Source: Capitulum mitella
Taxonomy: Eukaryota; Arthropoda; Thecostraca; Pollicipedomorpha; Pollicipedidae
DNA length: 64,000 nt
NCBI GenBank assembly: GCA_030062745.1
Contig: CP099848.1
Coordinates: forward strand, 711,501 to 775,500
Direction of reading: 5' to 3'
A program made the position numbers and the translations under genes. Below, piece by piece: positions 23,400-35,300 of the stretch (its first letter is position 1; each line of letters starts with the position of its first letter). The notes below the pieces were generated by a model. The model was not told the DNA's origin, made no database searches, and worked only from the letters and a program-made list of their open reading frames with translations.

Positions 23400-26300
23400 C
23401 TGGCGAACCGGACAGTGGATCGTCAGAACGACGTACGAAGCGTCTTCGTGCTCGGATGTCAACCGAATATGATTTTATCTGAAGTGATTTTACGAAACCT
23501 TATTACATGGAACTTTTTGCAGTGAATGGATCGTTTTGGCCCATTTGGATATCGTGAAACAGCACACCATGGAACTGGTAAATCTCTTGTCGCATTTCGA
23601 AACATTCTCTGGGAAACTAATACGAAGGCATCTATAATTCTGAGGCCGCATTTTTCACCTAACCTTCCTATTGATCCTCTCAGTTTAATAAATCTCATGA
23701 TTGCTATGCAATCCGATTGGCATTTTCAGTCACCATGCAAACAAAGCACAGAAAGGAAGAGATCTGCCACACGACATATGGCAACCTGCTTCATCATAAT
23801 GCCGTCACAGGGGTCGTGGCTGATAACGAGCGAGAGACTATTTATCTTTTGGTTCACAGCGTTACCTCACGAGGTCCCATTTTCCGATTTGATAAATGTT
23901 TGTACGGTAATTCACGGACTGCCCTGTTTTAATAGTTGCGGCAATACTCTGGTCCGAGAGTGCCCTAACCAAACATTTATCTGCTTGAATCCCTGTTGGT
24001 CTGAATGGTTGATCACTGTAGAATGCCATCCAGTCACTCGCTGTACAGGCCTTTCGCCAGGCGCCTGTGTCGCCGTTTAGTGCTCTGGGCGCTCCTGTTG
24101 GCACTCCCATGAACGTACCTTGCTTTTCCGGTAGCAACAATGTATTGCTCAAACCTCCCACCTTAACCTCAACGCTCTAAAATGATCGATACCGGTCGGA
24201 AGAGTTCTGACCAAACCAAACCAAAAGCCCAGGGCCCGTCCCGAGCCGGTATGACGATATCACGCCAATCATACGAACGGCATGGCCATTCGCAGAGTAG
24301 AATACAGCACTCGACTCCATCGGTTACTGCTTTGAAATGATGGGCACGTGTTTTCTGTTCGTTCTCGTTAGGTGGTGGCCTGTACTGGAATCCCGTGACA
24401 GCGCTTGAACATAGTTACGATGTAGCTAAAAAATTCCAGGTGTTGCCGCCATTATACCTGTGAGCAGTCTGCTCAGTATCTGACGCAGTGTGCGAGGCTC
24501 CTTCGCCCGAATTCAAGTCCCCATCCTCGGTCTCGGGCACGTCGTAGGTGGCAGCATCAGGTACATCGGGTGGCAGGAAAGATGGCGCTGTGGTCCTCTG
24601 GTCAGTCCCGTCCGGCTGAGGCGATGGCGCCACCTTGGCGCTGCGCGCGCTGAGCCAGGCGCTGGGCTCCGGGCTCGAGTTCCGCGTGGCCTGCTCCGTC
24701 TCCGAGGGCTCCTCAGGGCTGGGCTGGGTGGGGTCGAGCCCCTCTCTCGGAGTTCGGCGCATACCCAGCATGTCCTGCAGGGGAGCCGACAATTGGATCA
24801 CATTGGATGGACTACGGAGGAACGAATCATCCGTGTTTTAATCACAGAATTACAAAGTGCCCGATTCTGAGACATGAAATTAGATGAATGTATGGAACTT
24901 GGATTCGTATGTTTACTTCATTTTCGTAGGGCGTGACTACTGTTCGTTGTTTATATTGTTGGCCATATTCGAAGCTACACCCGAAATGCATTATGCACAT
25001 TATATCCCTTCACAGGTCCCAGCACAATCAGCACATACCATTAGGTGAGATTATACTGTGTTTTTACCAGGGGCGAATGCCGAAAGCTACCGACGGAGGG
25101 GATAGCTCAATGAAAGCCTCTTCGAGGACATGGAGCCCGCTGGAGCGGTACTGTTGTCCATGCTCTTCCATTTTCGTGTAGTGCTGGACCCTTCGGGGAA
25201 ACGAACGGCTCCATCTGCCTCCATTTGGAACCGTCCATGGTCCCTTGGTTGGTACGAAACTTCTCGTCATTTGTGCATGGATTAGGGGCAAAGACTTACC
25301 ATCACGATGCCTTTGCAGAACTCCACCAGTTCGTACTGATTGCGGGCTTCCTTCAGCTCCTCCTTGACCCCGGTGAAGGTGTCGCCAAGGATTGCCAGGA
25401 ACATGTTCAGCACGATAAACGTCATGATGATGACGAACGCGAGGTAGAAGCAGACGCCGAAGCCGCCGTGCTGCTCGTACATGGTGTCGAAGTCGATGTC
25501 ACCTGCGCATGCCAGACGTCGGTGGGGATCGTTGCCATACCAGAGCTGAAGGACTTTCTACATGAGCTTCAGGAAACTGGTTTGGGATCGTCCCCCCACT
25601 TTTGCGGAATTTATCATAAGGAACAAATCATACGTTTAACTGTCTGCCATTCCACAGTCTTCTACCTTCCTGCGTTCTATACGCGTGTAGGTTTCTGTGG
25701 CATATGAAAAGGTCAGAGTATTCGGGGAATCATTTTCCCGAAGACTACGTAATCGTAAAATTTAAGAGATAAAACTCTAAAGGTGTCTTTGGATTAGTAT
25801 CACGGATGCTGAATTTCCTCGCATTTATAGTTTGCAGATACCAGGCGCATATACATTTTACATGCTACAGTGTCAAATCGTAAATCAAAGAATTTGTGTG
25901 GGATGCCGTTTTCAGCTTCAAAGCACAGAATCAGCAAGACAGTGAAAGCATATCAAATGAATACAGTTTCCCTACATCCGGCAACGCTTAACGGCGCGCA
26001 TATAGCTGACCCTTCGATGCCTTTCCCTTTTCAGATCAAGTGTAGCGACAAAGATCGAAAACGATCGACGAGGATGGGATTCGAACCCACGCGTGCAGAG
26101 CACATTGGATTAGCAGTCCAACGCCTTAACCACTCGGCCACCTCGTCACGTGGCGGCTGGGCGGTTACAAGTAGGGCCAAATGCTATCGATTAACATTCA
26201 CGGTAAACCCCGACGCAATGGCGACGCAACCGGAGGAGGGAAGGGGGTAGTTGAGGGAAGGATATAGGGAGAAAAACTTACCTTCCTTTACCAAGATAAC

Positions 26301-29300
26301 TGAACATCAATTCTATGGGAATGCATGACAAGACAGGGCCAGTACATGCCATTTGCCCTCGCGGGCCCTCCTACCTACTTAGAGCATGAAGTACCGCCAC
26401 TGCTCCGATCCTTGACAGGATTAACGAACAGCCTCTACAGTCGGAATTTTCCAGCATTTCAGAGGGCACAAAAAAGGTACCACGGACATGGAGAGATGTG
26501 CCCGTAATGCGTGGTCTTGCCAATGCAGCAACAATATTCACCCGTTTGGTAAAACTTGGGAAGAAATGGGCCCGAGGGCTACAAATGGGGTCACGTACCC
26601 GCCTCTCTTCCTCAAGTCATGAGCTGCATTGACAAAACGCATTTAAAGGTAATTTGTTGAAGCGATAATATAATATACTGTATCGTATTACCCCATTTCG
26701 CTAGTTTTTTCATAAGTCATACGACGAGACATTAATACTTTATGTATTGTATCTCCTTTACCCACTTTTTTGCCCGCTTTTTTTGCCCACCAGCATATGG
26801 CTGAAAGCTTTCCGAAAATTACTGGGGGGGGGGTCGGGTCCAAAAGGATTTCAGACCGTTTCTTTCCAAAGTCCTAATGTTAAAATCTCTGAATACTGGG
26901 TGGAAGCCAAAACCCCGTCAGTGCCCCCGAGATCGCCAACAATGCCCACCAAGTCATTTCAGGTCCCGACTAGGCCCATGCTCCTCTAAGGCCGCGCCTG
27001 AATACGTTCCTGATAGGTATCGGCAATATTGATAAATCCACATTTACAGGGACTTACATCGATGTCACGAACCAGCCTCCCTCGAACAAATATTCTGCTC
27101 GCAACGTTCGCGAGCATATTACAATTATGACTTACCCAACAAGTGAGTGCACAGGTTTTCGACGGTAAACATGAAGTTGCTGTAAAGGTTCATAGTTGTA
27201 CCGAAGGCTGAAATGAGAATTCATCAGTCAGCGTTTGAACGGAAGCTGCCCGTCCCAGAACCGGTTTAATATACTCCAAACGCTGCAACCAGTCATCGTG
27301 AAATGATACGCCCTAACATTCCAGTGACACGCAGTCCATAATCGATGTTTCTCTTGATACATTTTGGTGAATTTACTGCGGTAAGCTATACTTCTGGACA
27401 GTGTTCGGCTATATTTTGCCATCATATTCCTTCACGTCATGACTCTGATATGATTCACATCGGTCGAAATGGCCCCACACAATAATTAATGTATTGTATT
27501 GTATTTATGTAATGTATGTAATTGTAATAAATACATGCTCGTTTCTCCCTTAATCCGCGCACGACCGTCGGTCCGTTTCGAACATCGGCGACTGGGGGGG
27601 GGGCAGTTGGCTGCCCCCCCTCTAACTCACGAACGGTTGGTCGCACGATAATAATAAGCATACCGTTGGAAAGCTTGTGACGAGTAGAGCTCGAAACTGG
27701 TCTCATTTTTACTTTTAGATAATATGTAAGCCAATTTACACCCTATATATGTTTTCTCACAGCCGACTGCATGAGACCGAGAAATGGCCTGAATCTGAAG
27801 GGCCGTGACTAATAACGCATAGGTAAAGGCACCAGCGCACAAGTAAAAGTCCCTGATGCCGATACACGCCTAATTTCCTCAGATTTGTTCAATATATACG
27901 CCGAAACGTTGAGTTAAAGACACGGTAATTCCCCCGCCGGCTGTCGGTGTGCGCCGCTGCCGTGGGTGGTACCAAATTGAACGGAACTACTTTTAGCGTT
28001 CCTTTATTTTCACGAAAAGAGACGATCTATGTAAATTTTATTGATCTTTGCAGTTCTTGTGATGGTTTCTCATGCTTAAATTTTGGAAAAATCGATTAGT
28101 TGCCAATCTACAAAATTGACGGAGGTTTATTCGCGAGAGCATGTTTATTTACAAAATATGCTACTTTTTCAAACTTTTTGAGGTTCCTAGTATTACTTAC
28201 GTCTGTGCAAGCTAGTTCTGCCATTTTCTACCCATTCTGAGTAATTCATCGTCGATTTTGACGGTGGTACATTTTGGCTCGCAACAGTTGTTCGTGACCT
28301 GACCTCAGGTCATTGCCTGGAAGTCATTGATACTTTGCCCAATGACGATAACTAGATGTCTGCTTCACTCCACACTAAAAATGTTATGAAATATCCGTCG
28401 ATTTCTGAAAAAACGGCGACATGTCTAAAAAATGGGCTTGACCTTAGGTCAATGACCCGGAAAATTCCAAGAAATCTGAGATAGCAGATTTGCTGCATCT
28501 ATCACGATCACTAATCCCTGAAAGTATTATTGAGATGTCTTGTTTTGCGAAAAAGTTAGAGGGCGCTAAACTTTTTTTGACATAGGTCCGTTTGACCTGA
28601 CTTAGGTCAGGCACCGGACCTGACCTGAGGTCAAAATCTTGACACGAGATGTAAAATTGATGGGGAAAAAGGTACACAAAGTTTCGTGACACTGTGTTTG
28701 TTCGTTCTTCTCTCAATCCCAGAAAAACCTCAGTGGGTGGGGGGGGGGGCAGTCAACTGCCCCCCAGTCGGGGACGGGTTAAAAATCAGTGCAATATGTC
28801 TATGATATAATGGTCCATATGAGTGTATATTATCGACTTCTCTTCCAATGCATTGTAAACTAATGATCAAAACAGTATCATGTAATCATACATGATTCAG
28901 TTAGGACACCAAACACCACCCATTTTCAGCCAAAGATCTAGTGTCAAGTTTAAACGACCCGATGACAATGTTCCATTTCACCAATCCGTCGTGGCTCTTT
29001 TTTCACGTGCAGTTCTCAAAGTTTATCAAAATCCAACTAAAAAATGCCATAAAATGAGGCATTCCATTTTCGCCGCTATGAAAGTGCTCTATTCTGCACA
29101 AGAATTTCATCCGTACGTCAAGTCGGATGAAATTATTGTAATTTTATGTTATAAAATCTTCAAGGAAGAAATATTCTATATTATAAAATCCTCAGGGAAG
29201 ATTCCCATGATTTTTAGCGCGTGACATGCACGTGCACAGTATTCAGATACTAAGACAGGTGCCATTGGATGCCATTTTATCGATACTTCTCCTGGTAGAG

Positions 29301-32300
29301 TGGGTAGAGTGATACTATTGGTATTACGGGTACTACCGATATGGAAACCAGTGTAAGTAACCTTGGACAGAGCAGAGATTTCAACCATTCGGAAAACCAT
29401 TGCAATATTGCTTTTGTCTTGCATCTGTTGTCAAACAGTGTATGGGATTGGGTGCCATTCTACAGGTTGCATATTTTTTGCTGACTGTAATGTTAAGCAT
29501 TATTTGCTTCCTGTACACAATTCTTATTTACAAAACGTACAACCGGGAAGATGTCAAGGCAGTACTTCACAAAGACACCGTACTCAGGAGATGTCGAAAG
29601 CAGGCAGAACGCCTCAGGGCGAATTGACCTTCGTCAAATCACAGCCGTCGGAATGATTATATTCTCTTTCGCGGCCAGTCTCGGCGTATGTGTCATCCTC
29701 ATAGTGTATCTTCCTCCGAAGAACAGCGCAGTGGGAGGTGTGAAAACGGGACGAAAGATGTGTCCTGAGGAGCCGCCCGAACCACTGCCCGGACACCAGG
29801 TGAGGGACATGAAGAGCTTTGTTCGTTTCGGATGGCCAAAACAATACCGAGTGGAGTATCGCTGCCGCTGGTTGGTCAAAAAGAAAAGGGGCAGGCCTGA
29901 CATCAAGAAAAGGTATGCGATCGACTTCGCACTGGACGAAACCACCAGCGAGGTATCGCAATCTCATGTGTTGTCTTAACCTGGCTTCCCGCGGCCGTCT
30001 CGAGCTGTTCCTCTCATCGGCTCGCCTTAGAATGGAGCGACGGTAGAAGCCATACGAGCGTATGAATGTGAGCAATGAGCATGTACATCTATTATGTCCA
30101 CAACCACGCATCATAAGCGCAAGTCCTTACCAAGGAATGCGAACTGAGCAAATGCCAGGAAAGTGATGCAGAAGGTGACGGAGAAGTAGATGAGTTCCTT
30201 GGTAGAGCGCTTCAGTGTCAACGCCAGCATGGACATCTTGGCGTTGAAGCGCAGAAGGTGTAACACCTCCAGGATGGACGTAAAACAAACGAAGGCCACC
30301 AAGAAGACGAACGTCTCGTTCCACGCCGCCATGCGCTGCATGTTGATGAATTCGCCTGCAAGTACACATGTGTGTTTGTCATTGTTGTTGAAGCTTGGAA
30401 GTGGTTGTCAAGACTAGTGTTTTGCGCGGATGACCATGCCAGTTCATTTTCAGATGCCATAAAGTTATTCCATCTCAGCCATCGTGTGCTCTCACCTACT
30501 CTTGATGAACGTTTAAAAAAAACAGACAGGAAGACTGAAATACTATACGGGATGGCTATAAACCAGGAAAAAATCAGGATTGTCACAAACATCTTTTGTT
30601 TTGGAAGCCACGCAGGTTTAAAAATAATGTTTCAGTCTTGTCAGCTTTAGCACCTGGTTTTGACCGCATCCAAAACCAACAAACATTGTTTTCAGCTGTG
30701 AAAAGTCTGCTTCTTACCCTGTTTTTCAGCCAGATTTCCGAGGGCGACGTGGACATAAATGTTTTTCATAGCATACATCGCGATACTTGTTATCGCTAGA
30801 ATGATCTTGCAAAACTCAATGGTGTTCCAAAAATCCGAGAAGTACGCCATCCGTTGCTGAAACAGTGACACAAATCGCATGCTGTTTGTATTGTGAATTT
30901 GACGTTTGGTCTCTGGATATCCTCTGCAGGCATCCTCAGATTCTCTCTAGAAGATAATGAGCTTCCTAGAAAAACATCAGAGGACAGAGCACGCACAGTC
31001 AACGCCATTTCTGTAGCGAGACAAACCCACCTTGCGGAGCTTCTTGATCTCAGTGACGAAGAAGTAGATGATAAATAGGACGACGATGGCTTCGCAAGTC
31101 ATGATCCAGATGGCATCAGGGCCAACGTAACTGTGAGAAACATTTTTATAATGTTACTCATTAGTGTTTGTGTTTCGCAAAGAAAATCACCACAACCTTG
31201 CACCGATTGTTGTATATACACGCTCAGAACAATCAGAACTGCACAGACTGTAAAATTCTACCGTACAGGAACTTCCGAGCCTTCACGATAGCTCTGCAAC
31301 TACGACTGAACCAATGGTCTACACAAAAGCCACATGTGTCTTCTTACTTGTACAGCTGGAAGGTGGTGATGGTGTACGACGTGAAGGTGGAGCCAGAGTT
31401 GCTGAACTCGACGACTAGTGAGACCCGACTGAAGAGGTTCACGTAGATGTTGACCACGGTGAACTCGATGAAGATGGCTCTGGTATATTTGTCGACCCAG
31501 CTCTTCTCCTCCAGCTCGGAGAAGAGCTGCGAGGTCTGCTCGCTGGATCCCAGCAAGTCTATGTGATACCCGCCACCATTGTACGTACTGAGGAGGCCCC
31601 AGTGGGGAGCACCTGACGGAGAGGATGGCAGCGATCACGGCAATCCCATAACCAATGTCAGACAGCTAGGTTCGCAGACAGGCGTCTGTTAAAGAACGAT
31701 CTCCTTAGAAGCACTTGAGAAATCGGCATCGTGGCAGCGTAGCAGAAGACTCATGCCATTGAGCGGAAGCATTGTTGCAAAAGTACGCTATTAGATCTTT
31801 TCTGTATATTTACTGATCCCACGAAAAGCCATCCCACATGTGAATGGCTTTTTAATAAAGCACTATTAGTACTACTATTACACTCCCCCTTTTTCTTGCT
31901 TTTCACGTCCTCAGAAGTGACTTGTGACTCTTGCTCTTCCCGTCCGTTTTTATATCTGTCTTTTCAGGAATATTTGTTTTTCTTGACGGAAATGTTTTTG
32001 AGTGTTATCGTGCCAATATATCTAAAAAAAAGCTCGAGTCGGATGCCACCCCTTTACCCTCTAGGAAACCTTGGCGGGTGACGCAGCACCAATCTGACAA
32101 TATGGCGAGCACTGGCGACAGGCCATGTTACGAGATAGGCATGGATGGGACCCGATGTCAGTTTCACACTCACCAATACAATGGAAGAGGGGGATCCCTG
32201 GAATTTTTCGCACATTGACCCAAAACGACTGCTTCCTTCGCTCCAAAATTTGGCTTACTGAGTGCTGACCCTTTTCACAGATAGTTTGACAACTTGGGGT

Positions 32301-35300
32301 TGATAGGTTGATACGTCACTGACCTATGGCCTGTTCACATTAAGGCGAAGGTCATAATTGTAAAATGAGGTTACTGACCTTCTTGAGCGTTTATCCACTT
32401 CAGGAGGGGTCGCAATATAGTCGAATAATCTGATTTGCATACCAATTGTACTCTGAGTTCTTATGCATCGTCGAAAATTGTTTTGGGCTCCTTGAAAGCG
32501 TCCTATAGGTTACGTCTCATAGGATCCAACGAAAACCAAAGCCACCGACATAACCTCTTTTGAAGCCGCCTGTAAGGTCACACTGTGGCCGAAAAGAGTG
32601 AAACTGGATATCACTGTGTAGCTAAAAACCCAAACCTCACATTTCTTTTAGTTTTATTACTGTACCATGTCATGTTATTTGGAAATGACCGACGGTCGTA
32701 CCAACGAATCCTGTAATGTCGAATGTTGTCAAATAGCGAATACTGGCGACGTTGCCGGCTAGAAAGAACTGAGCTGGAGACACTGAGGCGATATTTTTAA
32801 TTCTGTTTGTCCGATCCGACAGATTGCAGTCATTGGGGTCGCGCTTGTTAGCATTATTGTTACAGGTTCTTGAGAGGAGAGTTTTGCACCGTCTTGCTGT
32901 TAAAGAAACCAGAAAGGCGCACAGGAAAATGGTGCTCACACTAAGAGACGTGCAGGCGGTAAGAAAGGTGCACACGACATGCACACTGCACATTTTTGGG
33001 TTACGTACCATCTAGATCCATCATGGATTTGTACACCCATGGCGATTTTATTTTATCGAGTTCTTCCTCAGAAGTGATGTTCAGAGGCACCCAGCTCTCA
33101 TTGTAAGCCCGTTTTTCTTCCTTCAGCCACGCGTATTCTATGTTGCACTCATCGTGGACCGCTCTGAGTTGCTTGGGAACTCTGCATTGATCTGCAGGCG
33201 GAGACGTCCAGATCATTAATTGTCTGACGATTGCTGAGGGCTTCAAATATAACAATATGAGGAGTGCGATGCGATGCGATATGATACAAGGAAAAATGAG
33301 TTTGTAATGTTAGGCTCATCATGATGTCACATTTCTCCGACTAGACCCAAATGATAAAACTCAACAGAAGTTTAGGTTCTCCGATCCCCTTTTTCAACGT
33401 ATCGCTAACACACCTACAATATTTCCCTGTACAGACGAGAGAACATTATGTCACCAAAGCTTTTAAAATGAAGACACTGCACTCACAGCATTTTTAGCCG
33501 AAGCATATAAAAAAACAATATAGACCCGGAATTCGTTTCAAAACCACCGTTAGCATAAGTAAACCTTGAGATCGCTAATGAAATGAATACATGCAATGCG
33601 CTAACCAAAGTCGGAGATGCGTGCCATTTGACCTAACGATTTATTCGCGATTAGTTTGTTCGAATTCGAACTACTGAACAGCTCGACCGAGACACTTCTG
33701 TTTAAGTTAAGCCTGGACTCTGGCTCAGCTCTGCCTGACTCGGATGGGTCACCGGCCTGGCTTGACTCAAGGTCACTGGCTCGGCTTGACCCGGACCTGG
33801 CGGACCTGGGCCGGACATTGACCTGGCTTGACCCGGACCTGGCGGACCCGGGCCGGGCACTGACCTGGCTTGACCCGGACCTGGCGGACTCGGGCCGGAC
33901 CCAGTCGCAAGGTCATCATGTCCGACATGAAGGGACGGTCGGCCGGCGGCGTCTGCTCGCCGTTGTACTGTTGATCCCAGAACACTGCGCTCAGGTAGGT
34001 CGCCCGCAGCCACCGGTAAAAATGGCGCGGCAGGCGAATCTGGCGCAAGAGGCAGCGTCAGAACATGTTCAGGCTAATGACTGGCGCCAGACTTTATGAC
34101 GAGATGACAAGAAGATGAGACTCTACCGAGGCAACAGGAAGAGACTTAAGACGTAGAGGCCTGAGGCCATGAGGGATGTGCGTCCCAACTCACAAGAACA
34201 TAGCGATGTGTGAGCAGACAGATTTGTGAGACATGACTGGCCCTATTTAATCCATCATTACAGAAAAAAGGTTTCAAAAGGCTAGTTGAAACAGAAAGAA
34301 AAGGCGTAGTTAAGGGATGAAGAGGAACGAGAAAAAAATGCAGCAAACACTCTTCTTGACAGTTTGACATGTTAACAAAAATACGTGGGGATAAACTTAC
34401 AGCGTCGTATTTGCTGTCAATCAGCATGTTTTTCAGGTTGTTGTTCACCAAGAAGGCATTCGGGTTTCTATTTTGCTGCGCCAGGAACAGTAGGAAAAGC
34501 AAAAACAGCATGTAAACACACATTTGCTTCATGAGCAGCAGCATTTCTTTTTCTTCCAAGCGTTTCTGTCGCGCTTTAGCCAGTGCCTCTTGGTCAATGG
34601 GAATAGCATCCAGCTTCTTGCGCCTCCCTGAAAACAAACGACGGATTGAATGAAAACTCCCCATGTACTTCATAAACCTTGTTTTCTGCCATTCCTTCAA
34701 AGTATCGACTAAACGCAAATCATTGACAAAGCGAGTGAATTACCAGGCTCAAATGAGAAAGTTTATATTCGATGGGCAAAAACTTAGTGCGATTTTCCAC
34801 ATCTGCGAATCTTGAGCCTCCGTCCAGTTCAAGACGTTGACAGGGATCTCTCTAACATAGACCTCAGTTTAATTTAACCACGGTGCTATCTGACATTGGT
34901 CTTGTTATATACAGATATATGTAATGAAGTGTATAATATGAACATATTGCATATGTCATATATGGTATATTGGTCTCGGTTGACTCGGCACTCTTTCGCG
35001 CCGGTCCCAGTTGACTCCAGTTGACCCTGGAGCTGTTCCAGCCGACACGGCACCCTCTGGAGCTGGTCCCAGCTGACCCGGCCCCGGGTCCCGGACTCAC
35101 CGGAGAGAGGCCTCTCGCCAGTCATCTCCTCGTCGTCGGCGGGCAGCGCGTTCTGCAGGGCGCTGTCGTCGTCCACCGCCTCCCTGTCCGGCTTTTTGCA
35201 GAGGATGCTGAAGACGAGCGCCACGCAGAACACCTTGGCCGGCTGGATGAAGCAAACGGACTGCACCACCGAGAGCAGCATGGCCTTCAGCCAGCTCAGG

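Larger units (their letters stand above)
25503..27135 (-). other. Intron 32 of PKD1-like gene, hosts tRNA-Ser and a transposase remnant
   Basis: A 1.6-kb intron containing the tRNA at 26066-26147 and a short Harbinger-like stretch near 26550-26650. A G-tract lies at 26824-26833. Confidence 0.8.
27208..30130 (-). other. Intron 31 of PKD1-like gene
   Basis: A 2.9-kb intron. Apart from the hairpin-ended element (27589-28770), about 28.8-30.1 kb is AT-leaning. Small ORFs here (for example 29551-29979) do not resemble known proteins and lack splice-bounded coding signatures. Confidence 0.75.

Noticed and set aside
23139-23525. + ORF with Ala/Ser run
   Set aside because: Antisense of the GC-rich terminal exon of the polycystin gene, whose frame and junction phase fit better.
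29551-29979. + ORF of 142 residues with a hydrophobic stretch
   Set aside because: Lies in intron 31 with no known motif or codon bias. A - strand ORF overlaps it at similar length.
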